Program-made: the position numbers and the translations under genes
Assembly: GCF_000332815.1 (NCBI RefSeq)
Contig: NZ_AOFD01000048.1
Span: 1 to 33,417, forward strand
Length of the DNA: 33,417 nucleotides
Source of the DNA: Arthrobacter nitrophenolicus
GTDB lineage: Bacteria > Actinomycetota > Actinomycetes > Actinomycetales > Micrococcaceae
Reading direction: 5' to 3'
Notes under the pieces: generated by a model
Database searches by the model: none
What the model saw: the letters and a program-made list of their open reading frames with translations, nothing else
What the model was told of the DNA's origin: nothing
In this document: positions 1-7,424 of the stretch, piece after piece
Layout of the letters: every line of letters begins with the position of its first letter
How positions within the stretch are numbered: position 1 is the stretch's first letter

Positions 1-138
1 CGCACCGCCGATCGCGATCATCTGGATCTGCCGCGGCTTCAAATTCTTGTGGTAACCCTTATCCTCCGCGTGCAGCGCCTGCTCCGATGCATGCGCCTGC
101 GGGGGAATGGTGTGGTCTGTGACGGGGGGATTTGTCAT
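1..138 (-). CDS. ansP: Amino-acid permease, N-terminal part (probable L-asparagine permease); cut by the window edge
   Basis: Only the first 46 codons are present. The ATG lies at 138-136 and the frame stays open to base 1. The hydrophilic N-terminus leads into GYHKNLKPRQIQMIAIGGA, the sequence found just before and into membrane helix 1 of APC-superfamily permeases of the AnsP/GabP type. A ribosome site (AAGGA, about 7 nt before the ATG) supports the start. It follows aspartase by 35 nt on the same strand, so it looks like the last gene of the asparagine operon and its substrate is inferred from that. The family is fairly sure; asparagine specificity rests on context. Confidence 0.75.
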   Translation of the reverse strand, partial: MTNPPVTDHTIPPQAHASEQALHAEDKGYHKNLKPRQIQMIAIGGA

Positions 139-173
139 GGGTGTGTCCTTCTAAGTCCGGGGATGTTCGGGGA

Positions 174-1607
174 CTACTTGCTGAGGTTTGCCAGGCGTTC
201 GGGGCTGAGGAGTTCCTGAAGCTGGGCACCGGTAAGGAGCCCGTGCTCAAGGACGAGTTCTGCCACGCCCTTGCCGGTGGCGAGTGCTTCCTTCGCGATG
301 GCGGTCGCGGTGGCATAGCCCAGGTGGGGATTCAGGGCTGTGACCAGGCCGATGGACTGTTCCACGGTGCGGCGGAGGTGTTCGGTGTTGGCGGTGATGC
401 CCCGGATGCAGCGTGCGGTGAGGGTGCGGCACGCCGCTTCCAGGTGGGAGATGCTCTTGTGGAGGCTATGGACAATGACGGGTTCGAAGGCGTTGAGCTG
501 GAGCTGCCCGGCTTCGGCGGCCATGGTGATGGTGACGTCGTTGCCGATGACTTCGTAGGCCACCTGCGAGACCACTTCCGGGATCACCGGGTTGATCTTG
601 CCGGGCATGATGGAGGAGCCGGACTGGACGGCCGGCAGGTTGATTTCGCCGAAGCCGGCACGCGGGCCGGATGAGAGGAGGCGGAGGTCGTTGCAGATCT
701 TGGAGAGTTTCACGGCCACGCGCTTCAGCACGCCGGAAAGGTGGACGAAGGCGCCCACATCCTGGGTTGCTTCAATGAGGTCGACGGCGGTGACCAGCGG
801 CAGGCCGGTAACTTCGGCCAGGTGCCGGCAGGCTGCCTCCGCGTAGCCGGCGGGTGCGTTCAGGCCCGTGCCGATGGCGGTGGCGCCGAGGTTGATCTCG
901 TGGATCAGCAGTTCAGCTTCGGCCAGGCGCAGCCGGTCCTCGCCGATGGTGATGGCGTACGTGCCGAACTCCTGTCCCAGGGTCATGGGGACGGCGTCCT
1001 GCAGCTGGGTGCGGCCCATTTTCACCACGGTGCGGAATTCCAGGGCCTTGGCGGCGCAGGCTTCCTCAAGTTCGGCCAGCGCGTCCACCAGTTCCCGTGC
1101 AGCGAAGATGGTGCCCAGCTTCACGGCGGTGGGGTAGACGTCATTGGTGGACTGGCTGAGGTTGACGTGGTCGTTGGGGTGCAGCCGCGCGTAGTCGCCC
1201 TTGGGATGGCCCAGGATTTCCAGGGCACGGTTGGCGATGACCTCGTTGGCGTTCATGTTCGACGACGTGCCGGCACCGCCCTGGATGACGTCGACGACGA
1301 ACTGGTCGGCCAGGTGCCCGTTCAGGATGTCCTGGCACGCCTGCTCGATGGCTTCCGCGCGTTCGGCGTCGAGGAGCCCGAGCTCCCGGTTGGTGCGGGC
1401 GGCGGCAAGCTTGACCGCTGCCAGGCCGCGGACCAGGTGCATGTTGGAGCAGAGCTTCTGGCCGGTGATGGGGAAGTTTTCCACGGCCCGGAGGGTGTGG
1501 ACGCCCCAGTAGGCGTTGGCCGGGACGTCCCTGTCGCCGAGCAGGTCGTGCTCGGACCGGGTTGTCGGAACGGAAGTGTCGTCCGCGGCGGTTTCGACGA
1601 TGGTCAT
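174..1607 (-). CDS. aspA: Aspartate ammonia-lyase (aspartase)
   Basis: The enzyme converts L-aspartate to fumarate and ammonia in the cytoplasm. The 477-residue length is normal for the fumarase/aspartase superfamily. The signature GSSIMPGKINPV sits at about residues 330-341, and the TQLQDAVPMTLGQEF and SQSTNDVYPTA blocks are present. TQLQDA and KINPVIPEVV favour aspartase over fumarase, though the two families are close. An in-frame GTG at 1619 overlaps the asparaginase stop codon, but GAGG lies 6 nt before the ATG at 1607, so I prefer the ATG. Asparaginase upstream supplies its substrate and the permease follows, so the three form one pathway. Confidence 0.9.
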   Translation of the reverse strand: MTIVETAADDTSVPTTRSEHDLLGDRDVPANAYWGVHTLRAVENFPITGQKLCSNMHLVRGLAAVKLAAARTNRELGLLDAERAEAIEQACQDILNGHLADQFVVDVIQGGAGTSSNMNANEVIANRALEILGHPKGDYARLHPNDHVNLSQSTNDVYPTAVKLGTIFAARELVDALAELEEACAAKALEFRTVVKMGRTQLQDAVPMTLGQEFGTYAITIGEDRLRLAEAELLIHEINLGATAIGTGLNAPAGYAEAACRHLAEVTGLPLVTAVDLIEATQDVGAFVHLSGVLKRVAVKLSKICNDLRLLSSGPRAGFGEINLPAVQSGSSIMPGKINPVIPEVVSQVAYEVIGNDVTITMAAEAGQLQLNAFEPVIVHSLHKSISHLEAACRTLTARCIRGITANTEHLRRTVEQSIGLVTALNPHLGYATATAIAKEALATGKGVAELVLEHGLLTGAQLQELLSPERLANLSK

Positions 1608-1615
1608 GGGAGTCC

Positions 1616-2677
1616 TCACAGGGCTTCGTTGTCGGGTTTGGACAGGCTGTTGCTCAAAAAGTCGGTGGCCTGCAGCAGGCCCACCTGGTGTCCGCCGCCC
1701 AGCACGGGGGCGGTGGCGATGCCGGCCAGCGCGGCGGTGTCGACGCCGATCGCCTCCAGCAGGCTCACGGTGGCGGGCATCCGGGCGCGGTCGCCGCCGT
1801 CGGAAATCTTCACGGCCACGGCGCGGCCGTCGGGCAGGCCCACCAGCTGGACGCCTTCAAAGCCGTCCTTGGCGACGGCCCCCGGGAGCAGCCGCATGAG
1901 GTCGGTGACGTCGCGCCCTTCCCCGGCCACCATCTCCGGGTGCTGCTGCATGGCGAGGCCGACGGCGGCTTCCGCGCCGCCGTCGTCGTCTCGGGCCGCG
2001 AAGGAGGCGGCCTGGGCGATCCGGCCGAAGGCGCGGGCCATGCCGCCCAGCGTCAGCGCGAAGAGCGGGGTGCCGCAGCCGTCCGTGCTGACGGCGGGCG
2101 GTTCCTCGCCGGCCAGTTCGACGACAGTGGACCGGACGAGCTGCTGCAGCGGGTGCTGCGGGTGGAGGTAGCCCTGGACGGGCCAGCCGTTGATGACGCA
2201 GGTTGCGGCCATGGCGGCATGCTTGCCGGAACAGTTCTGGGTGAGCTGGGTGGCGCGGCCGCCGGTGCGCAGCCAGTCTTCGCGTTCGGCCCCGCCGTAG
2301 GGGAGGTCGGTGCTGTTTTCCAGGTCGGTGACGGACAGGCCGTGCATGTCGAGGATGCGCAGGGCGCCGTCACGGTGTTCTGCCGCGCCGGAGTGGCTGG
2401 CCGCTGCCAGCGCCAGGAGGTCTGCCGGGAGCTCGAGCCCGGCCCGGATCATGGCGACGGCCTGCAGCGGCTTGAGTGAGGACCGGGGGTAGAAGGGGGT
2501 CGCCGGGTCCCCAGCGGCTGCCAGCGTGGAACCGTCGGCGTCGAGGGCGATGGCCGAGCCGTAGTGGACGCTCTCCACCAGGCCGTCGCGGATGGCGGCG
2601 ACCAGGGGAGTGTGCTGCGGCAGGCTTGATGGTGCCGGGGCATCAATGCGGGCAGCGGAAAACACAGGGGAGGGCAT
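1616..2677 (-). CDS. L-asparaginase II family protein (PF06089 type)
   Basis: It hydrolyses L-asparagine to aspartate and ammonia. The 353-residue protein resembles the Rhizobium etli-type asparaginase II family, which is unrelated to the classic bacterial type I/II enzymes. The family's Ser-x-x-Lys motif appears in YPRSSLKPLQA (S66 and K69), and NCSGKHAAM and STDGCGTPLFAL are conserved blocks. The ATG at 2677 has AAGGA 5 nt upstream. It lies 24 nt after the GntR-type regulator and 8 nt before the chosen aspartase start, so the genes should be co-transcribed. There is no signal peptide, so it should be cytoplasmic and act on imported asparagine. Confidence 0.88.
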   Translation of the reverse strand: MPSPVFSAARIDAPAPSSLPQHTPLVAAIRDGLVESVHYGSAIALDADGSTLAAAGDPATPFYPRSSLKPLQAVAMIRAGLELPADLLALAAASHSGAAEHRDGALRILDMHGLSVTDLENSTDLPYGGAEREDWLRTGGRATQLTQNCSGKHAAMAATCVINGWPVQGYLHPQHPLQQLVRSTVVELAGEEPPAVSTDGCGTPLFALTLGGMARAFGRIAQAASFAARDDDGGAEAAVGLAMQQHPEMVAGEGRDVTDLMRLLPGAVAKDGFEGVQLVGLPDGRAVAVKISDGGDRARMPATVSLLEAIGVDTAALAGIATAPVLGGGHQVGLLQATDFLSNSLSKPDNEAL

Positions 2678-2701
2678 GGGGTCCTTGGGGTTGCTTTGTT
2701 G

Positions 2702-3409
2702 CTAGTTGTTGAGGATGGAGTCGAGGGCCTCGCCCACGGCGCGCAGGTGGTTGGCCATGGCCGCACTCGCGTCAGCGGCGGAGCCGGCCTCGATGGCTGC
2801 AAGGATCTGCTGGTGTTCAATGTCTGAGGCGTGCTGCCGGTCGGCCACCATATTCAGTGTTTCCGACTGGTGTGCCTGGGCATCACGGATGTCCGCCACC
2901 ACGCTTTCGAACACCTTGTTGCCGCTGGCACGCGCGATGGTGGCGTGGAAGCTGGAGTCCAGGGCCACCCAGGACTCGGGATCCGTTTCGGTGGCCATGG
3001 CGGCCACGATGTGGCGGAGGGTCTCGAGCTCCTCGTCGGACCGGCGTTCCGCCGCCAGCCCGGCTGCCGGAACTTCAATGTGCGGGCGCGCCTCGGTCAG
3101 GTCCCGGGCCGAGTACTGGCCGAGGGTGAGGTCGTTGGCCACCTTGTTGGCGACGACGAACGTGCCCTTGCCCGTCTTGGTGACCGTCAGGCCCAAAGCA
3201 GTGCAGGAGCGCAGCGCTTCCCGGATCACCGACCGGCTCACCCCGTACTGCTGTGCGAGCGTCGCCTCGGAGCTGAGCTTGCCGCCCACGGGAATCTGTC
3301 CGGCCTCAATGTCGCCGCGGATGGCGTTGAACACCGCCTCGGCAGCACTGAGCCGCGCGAGGGGGAGGGGAGCAGGCTGTCCTGCTGTCCGGCTGTCTGA
3401 CAGGTTCAC
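2702..3409 (-). CDS. FadR-subfamily GntR transcriptional regulator of the asparagine operon
   Basis: A 235-residue one-component regulator. The winged helix-turn-helix spans about residues 20-88 (EATLAQQYGVSRSVIREALRS, then a wing ending TGKGTFVV). An all-helical FCD ligand domain follows at about 100-230, with the histidine-rich pattern of this subfamily. It is the first gene of the asparaginase-aspartase-permease operon, so sensing of aspartate, asparagine or a related acid is likely but inferred. The start is GTG with no Shine-Dalgarno sequence. A promoter places the transcription start on that GTG, so the mRNA is probably leaderless. A palindrome inside the promoter suggests autoregulation. 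Confidence 0.88.
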   Translation of the reverse strand: MNLSDSRTAGQPAPLPLARLSAAEAVFNAIRGDIEAGQIPVGGKLSSEATLAQQYGVSRSVIREALRSCTALGLTVTKTGKGTFVVANKVANDLTLGQYSARDLTEARPHIEVPAAGLAAERRSDEELETLRHIVAAMATETDPESWVALDSSFHATIARASGNKVFESVVADIRDAQAHQSETLNMVADRQHASDIEHQQILAAIEAGSAADASAAMANHLRAVGEALDSILNN

Positions 3410-3415
3410 GCTTTA

Positions 3416-3444
3416 AATATGGCACCGGTCACAACTGGTGTCAA
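3416..3444 (-). promoter_or_regulatory. Leaderless promoter of the asparagine operon
   Basis: On the minus strand a perfect -35 TTGACA (3444-3439) is followed by a 17-nt spacer and a -10 CATATT (3421-3416). Six nucleotides later comes the GTG start at 3409. This spacing puts transcription initiation on the start codon and explains the absence of a ribosome site. Confidence 0.75.
3420..3443. promoter_or_regulatory. Palindromic operator inside the asparagine operon promoter
   Basis: TGGCACCGGT (3420-3429), spacer CACA, then ACTGGTGTCA (3434-3443). The arms match at 8 of 10 positions. GGT/ACC-type dyads are usual for FadR-subfamily regulators. The site covers most of the -35 to -10 spacer, so binding should block polymerase. 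That the adjacent regulator binds it is inferred. Confidence 0.6.
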
Positions 3445-3496
3445 TGCGGGATGCCCCTGCGGTTGGCGGCAGGGTTCGTTGTTGCCCGGGTTTAGC

Positions 3497-3510
3497 GGCA
3501 CGTTCGTACC
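3497..3510. promoter_or_regulatory. hipBA upstream operator O1 (candidate)
   Basis: GGCACGTTCGTACC, an imperfect palindrome of form GG-N-ACG-WW-CGT-N-CC. A second copy of the same form lies at 3568-3581, 71 bp centre to centre. Both lie between the divergent regulator promoter and hipB, as expected for HipB operators. Confidence 0.55.
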
Positions 3511-3567
3511 GGTTTTCTCTTTTCTCCAGGCCGCTTCGGGACTAAGCTTCCAGATACAGCATTAACC

Positions 3568-3581
3568 GGCACGAACGTACC
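3568..3581. promoter_or_regulatory. hipBA proximal operator O2 (candidate)
   Basis: GGCACGAACGTACC shares the GG-N-ACG-WW-CGT-N-CC pattern with O1. It ends 12 nt before the hipB start and overlaps the leader. A possible -10 (TAAGCT, 3543-3548) lies between the two sites, but no convincing -35 accompanies it, so I do not list a promoter. Confidence 0.55.
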
Positions 3582-3593
3582 TATAGGGCGATC

Positions 3594-3860
3594 ATGGACA
3601 AGCACTTCACGGACTTCCTGGCTGGCGAAGTGCGCTCTCGCCGCACCGTCCTCGGCCTTACCCAGCGGGACCTGGCCGACATGGCAGGTGTCTCCGAACG
3701 GTTCGTCCGGTTCGTGGAACAGGGCAAGCCCAGTATCCAGCTGGATTCGCTGGTCGCGGTCCTCGACACCCTGGGGCTTGAACTGCACCTCACCACCCGG
3801 ACCAGCCAGGCCGCCCGTACCCGGGCGGGAGCGGGACGTGCTGAAGGCGGACCATCATGA
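3594..3860 (+). CDS. hipB: HipB-type antitoxin, XRE-family DNA-binding protein
   Basis: An 88-residue protein made mostly of one helix-turn-helix of the Cro/CI (XRE) type at about residues 12-70 (LTQRDLADMAGVSERFVRFV, then the conserved EQGKPS turn). The C-terminal tail is rich in Arg, Ala and Gly. AGGG lies 5 nt before the ATG. Its TGA overlaps the hipA ATG (ATGA), so translation is coupled and antitoxin is made first. In characterised HipBA pairs this protein neutralises the kinase and represses the operon. Two palindromes upstream are candidate targets. Confidence 0.88.
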   Translation: MDKHFTDFLAGEVRSRRTVLGLTQRDLADMAGVSERFVRFVEQGKPSIQLDSLVAVLDTLGLELHLTTRTSQAARTRAGAGRAEGGPS

Positions 3861-5101
3861 GGCACCGGATCGCCGATATCTACAAGGCAGGCGTCCTGGC
3901 GGCGAGGCTGGAACGGTACGACGGCGGAACCCGGTTCAGCTACCTCCCGGCCTACCTCGCGTCCGGGGGACCCGCCGTCGCCTCCTCCCTGCCACTCAGC
4001 CCCGAGCCTGTCCTGTCCGCCGCGGGGGCCGCCCCGCCATACTTCACGGGGCTGCTGCCCGAGGGCCGCCGACTCAACGCGCTGCGGCGTTCCATCAAAA
4101 CCAGTGCTGACGATGACCTGTCCCTGCTCATCGCCGCGGGCGGAAACCCGGTGGGGGACGTGCAGATCGTGGGCCACGGGGAACCGCTGGACCCCGACGA
4201 ACACGCGGTGGAGCTGGACCAGAAACAGCCCGTGGATTTCGGCCAGTTGCTGGGTGATCCGGACCTGATCGACCCGGTGGCGCTTGCCGGCGTTCAGGAC
4301 AAGCTGTCCGCAGGCATGATTTCGCTTCCGGTGGCCAGTGCTGGCAAAAGGTTCATCCTCAAACTCAACGCCCCGGAGTTCCCGCATGTGGTGGAGAACG
4401 AACTGGTCATGTTCCGCTATGCCGCCAGGCTCCGGATTCCGCTCAGCCGCGTCCAGCTGATCCGCGACATCGCCGGCCGGCCGGGCCTGCTGGTGGAACG
4501 CTTCGACCGGGTGCCCCTGCCCGGCGGAGGCCTGGATGACGTGCTGCGCCTGGCGGTCGAGGACGGGGCCCAGGTTCTGAAGCTCTATCCGGCGGACAAG
4601 TACAACGTGGGGTACGGGCAGGTCTGCCATGCGCTGGCCGAACATTGCTCGGCGCCGCTTCCCGCGCTCCGGAACCTCGCCATCCAGGGCGCCTTCGCAT
4701 GGCTCACCGGCAACGGCGACCTGCATGCGAAGAACGTCTCCATGGTCCAGCAGCCGCATGGCGAGTGGGCGATCGCACCCGTCTACGACATCCCCTCCAC
4801 AGTGGTCTACGGCGACAAAACCCTGGCCCTGACCCTGGACGGCAAGCGGACGGGGATCTCGCGCCGCCACTTCCTGGGCTGGGCAACGGAGCTCGGACTC
4901 CCGGAACGCTCGGCCGTCCAGGTGCTGGAGCTAGCCCTTAAAGCGTCGGGACCGCTGCTGGCGGACCTTGAGGCGGGAACGGCCTTCGCCGTCGTCAAAG
5001 GTTCACAGGGGGACGACGACGGCGGCTCGCCCTTCCCGGACATGGTCACCAGGGCGTGGGTCAAAGAGTTGAAGCACCGGCGGCGTCTCCTCGAGGGTTA
5101 G
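3857..5101 (+). CDS. hipA: HipA-family serine/threonine kinase toxin
   Basis: A 414-residue HipA-fold kinase. Known relatives phosphorylate a tRNA synthetase (GltX in E. coli) and halt translation; the target here is unknown. An N-terminal subdomain at about 1-110 is followed by the conserved LAGVQDKLS loop (143-151), a probable ATP-contacting lysine in FILKLN (K169), ERFDR, the catalytic loop GDLHAKN (D288, N293) and the metal-binding PVYDIP (D311). All key residues are present, so the kinase looks intact. It overlaps hipB by 4 nt. The segment between LAGVQDKLS and ERFDR matches the family, but I cannot assign the autophosphorylated serine. Confidence 0.88.
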   Translation: MRHRIADIYKAGVLAARLERYDGGTRFSYLPAYLASGGPAVASSLPLSPEPVLSAAGAAPPYFTGLLPEGRRLNALRRSIKTSADDDLSLLIAAGGNPVGDVQIVGHGEPLDPDEHAVELDQKQPVDFGQLLGDPDLIDPVALAGVQDKLSAGMISLPVASAGKRFILKLNAPEFPHVVENELVMFRYAARLRIPLSRVQLIRDIAGRPGLLVERFDRVPLPGGGLDDVLRLAVEDGAQVLKLYPADKYNVGYGQVCHALAEHCSAPLPALRNLAIQGAFAWLTGNGDLHAKNVSMVQQPHGEWAIAPVYDIPSTVVYGDKTLALTLDGKRTGISRRHFLGWATELGLPERSAVQVLELALKASGPLLADLEAGTAFAVVKGSQGDDDGGSPFPDMVTRAWVKELKHRRRLLEG

Positions 5102-5123
5102 GCAAACCCCGTGTGGTGGAGGG

Positions 5124-6074
5124 TCAGGAACCGTCCCACCAGCGCAGCACCCGCAGGGCGCGCAGTGTGTTCCAGCGGCTGGGGCTTCCATCGCCGTCCT
5201 CCAGCTCGAAGTGGACCTTTCCGGGATGCGTGTTCTCCAGCAGCCAGGTTCCGTCTGGCTGCTGTTTTATGCGGACCAGCTCCACAGCATCTGCCAGGCG
5301 CCGGTCCGGGGCAGCTCCTGTGGCCCGGAAGTAGTCCAGCCCGCGGAGGACGTCATAAAACCAGCGGGTCGGATAGGAGAAGAGCAGCCAGTCCTCGCTG
5401 ATGATGCCACCGGTTGATTTCCGACGCATCAGCCGGCGCTCCAGGAGGTATTCCTCAGCCCCTTCCCGGGCAGCCCGGGATGCCGGCGTCCCTCCGGTGG
5501 CCTGCTCGTACTCCAGGAGTCCTTCGAGGACGCAGATGGTGCTGTGGAACGAGGACCGTAAGGATCCCCGTTCGGCCTCGCAGTTCCAGCCGCCGTCGGG
5601 CAACTGGTCACCCGTCAGCCGCTGCACCACACTGTCCACGTGTTGCCCGAAGTAGGCGCCCAGCGCGGCGGCCATGCCGTTGATGCACGGTTCAACTTCA
5701 CCTTCGAAAAACGGCTGGTTTCCTTGTTCCCAGCGGCTGTTTTCCCTGACGAGTGAGACGGCTCGGCGGGCCTGCGGGCTGTCCGGGACCAGGCCGAAAT
5801 CGCGGAGGAGCAGGAGGCTGTAGGTGGTTGCGGTCCAGGGCTGGTTGACGGGGTCATCGTCCACTGCCGGCCAGTACGTGCCGCCCGCCCACTGCCCGTC
5901 CGATCCCTGCAGGGAAAGCAAGCGGGACCCCCAGCCCTCGGTGGCGACCCGGTTCCGTTCGGCCCTGACTTCCGCGGCAGGGGCAACAGCCAGGTCCCGC
6001 AGGGTCTGCCAGCGGATGGCCGGGTCACCGGCCAGGAGCCAGTCCAGGACGTCCTGCTGCGCGGCAGGTGTCAC
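5124..6074 (-). CDS. Squalene-cyclase-like alpha/alpha-toroid protein of unknown activity
   Basis: A 316-residue protein with at least three degenerate QW-type repeats (SDGQWAGG, LPDGGWNCE, QPDGTWLLEN), the hallmark of prenyltransferase / terpenoid-cyclase toroids. It is half the size of a true squalene-hopene cyclase and lacks a DxDD acid motif, so I do not call it a cyclase. The GTG start overlaps the stop of the upstream uracil-DNA-glycosylase-like gene (6071-6074), indicating translational coupling. The 3' end converges on hipA with a 22-nt gap. It may be a protein-modifying or carbohydrate-related toroid; the function is unknown. Confidence 0.6.
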   Translation of the reverse strand: MTPAAQQDVLDWLLAGDPAIRWQTLRDLAVAPAAEVRAERNRVATEGWGSRLLSLQGSDGQWAGGTYWPAVDDDPVNQPWTATTYSLLLLRDFGLVPDSPQARRAVSLVRENSRWEQGNQPFFEGEVEPCINGMAAALGAYFGQHVDSVVQRLTGDQLPDGGWNCEAERGSLRSSFHSTICVLEGLLEYEQATGGTPASRAAREGAEEYLLERRLMRRKSTGGIISEDWLLFSYPTRWFYDVLRGLDYFRATGAAPDRRLADAVELVRIKQQPDGTWLLENTHPGKVHFELEDGDGSPSRWNTLRALRVLRWWDGS

Positions 6075-6688
6075 AGGTGCTGGATGCCGGCCCGCTGCAT
6101 GGCGTCTTTATAGGTCTCGACGTTCTTGGCCAGGAGTTCTTCCTGCTTGGCTTCGGAGACTGCGAACGCCCGGCCTCCGAGCGCTGTCGCCTTGTAGATC
6201 TTGATGCCGCTGTTCTTCAGGGCGGAGTGGTAGGTCTTTTCGTACAGGGTGAGGAAGGCGGAGGCGTCGGTGCCGTGGGCGATGATCGCCGAGACGCGTG
6301 CGTTGATCTTGAGGAACTGGCGGAACGGGCGGAGGCCGTCGGTTTTTTCCTGAACGCTCAGCGCTGACGGGCTGCCGGGCTCCCGGACCCAAGGGTAGGC
6401 GTTCCACGGCATCACGTAGCGGGGGTCGAGCTCGGCCAGTTCGTAGATCTGGGTGGCCCGACGGGCGGCTTCATCGTCATTGTTGTGCGAGACAAAACCG
6501 GACTCGGTGCCTTTTCCGGGGCTCCCCTGCAGGCTGACGAGCCGGCATTCATCCTCATCGTGGACGGGGTCGATGTACGGCACGGTAGAGCCGGGCTTCC
6601 TCTCCATGAGTTCGTCGCAAAGCTGGGTTACCTTCGCGATGTTCGGTTCCTGTAGCAGGGCCTTTTTTTCGTCCCAGTCAATCGTCAC
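6071..6688 (-). CDS. Uracil-DNA-glycosylase-like family protein
   Basis: A 205-residue cytoplasmic protein. VPYIDPVHDEDECRLVSLQG followed by GKGTESGFVS resembles the substrate pocket region of the uracil-DNA glycosylase superfamily. YVMPWNAYPW resembles the motif after the catalytic loop, and SAIIAHG near residue 137 is a possible late motif. Several canonical residues are not obvious, so activity is uncertain. The start is GTG with GGGAG just upstream. It is coupled by a 4-nt overlap to the toroid protein gene, an odd pairing whose meaning is unclear. Confidence 0.5.
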   Translation of the reverse strand: MTIDWDEKKALLQEPNIAKVTQLCDELMERKPGSTVPYIDPVHDEDECRLVSLQGSPGKGTESGFVSHNNDDEAARRATQIYELAELDPRYVMPWNAYPWVREPGSPSALSVQEKTDGLRPFRQFLKINARVSAIIAHGTDASAFLTLYEKTYHSALKNSGIKIYKATALGGRAFAVSEAKQEELLAKNVETYKDAMQRAGIQHL

Positions 6689-6861
6689 GATCTCTCCCTC
6701 ACAGCAAGGTGGTCAGAATCAGGCGTCTTAGGCCACTCTACGCTTCCGCCCTGAGGGTGGGCAGGAAAATTTGGCCATGGCACCCCCATGCCCGGAGCAG
6801 CTGTTCAAAGTGCGCGCTGCAGAAACAGAAGGCAGCAGCACGGGTGCTGTTGAATGACACT

Positions 6862-7374
6862 ATGCAGTTCACCAGGAAGGGCCTGAAAGCCGACGGCTTC
6901 ACCGGCTTCCGCCCTGTCCGCGACCTCGAAACCATGCGGATCCCGCAGGGGACAGGCCTGTTCGCCGTGGTTGCCCCGCAAGGATTCCAGCCGCGTTTCC
7001 TGAAGAAGAGCACCGCGGGCACCTTCAAGAAAAAGGACCCGACCCTTCCCGAAGCCGCGCTGACCGCGGAGTGGGTGGAGGACGCCGTCGTTCTTTACAT
7101 CGGGAAGGCCGGACCGGGAAGCAAGGGCAGCAGGGGCCTGCGGCGGCAGATCCAGGAATTCGTGGACTTCGGGCAGGGAAAACCGCCCGGGCACTGGGAT
7201 GGCCGGACCATCTGGCAGCTCGCCGATGCCGGATCGCTCTCCATTGCTTGGAAGGAGCTGGCCCCGGAACAGCTGGGTGACGCGGAAGCCGGCTACCACG
7301 CAGCGTTCCTGGCGGAATTCGGGAAGCTGCCGTTCGCCAACCTCGTGCAGGCGCGGGCAAAGACCGGCCGCTGA
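6862..7374 (+). CDS. GIY-YIG-like small protein
   Basis: About 170 residues. AVVLYIGKAGPGSKGSRGL in the middle resembles the GIY-YIG strand pair and following loop, and GLRRQIQEF, with Arg in a helix, fits the second motif of that nuclease fold. The rest is unfamiliar. The frame is open back to 6709, but the extra N-terminus is arginine-rich and atypical. I choose the ATG at 6862, where family-like sequence begins and TTGAAT lies 6 nt upstream as a weak -10 for a leaderless start. Nuclease activity is not established. It converges on the S4-domain gene. Confidence 0.5.
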   Translation: MQFTRKGLKADGFTGFRPVRDLETMRIPQGTGLFAVVAPQGFQPRFLKKSTAGTFKKKDPTLPEAALTAEWVEDAVVLYIGKAGPGSKGSRGLRRQIQEFVDFGQGKPPGHWDGRTIWQLADAGSLSIAWKELAPEQLGDAEAGYHAAFLAEFGKLPFANLVQARAKTGR

Positions 7375-7424
7375 CGGCAGGGACACAACAAACGGACACA
7401 ACCCGGCGTCCCCGCCCGCTGGAT

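Noticed and set aside
741..2171. Long plus-strand open frame opposite aspartase and asparaginase
   Set aside because: It is antisense to two well-supported genes, has Gly/Val-rich unfamiliar sequence and no ribosome site; a GC-bias shadow.
6709..6861. Extended start for the GIY-YIG-like protein
   Set aside because: The added 51 residues are Arg/Cys-rich and atypical, and the family-like sequence begins at the ATG at 6862.
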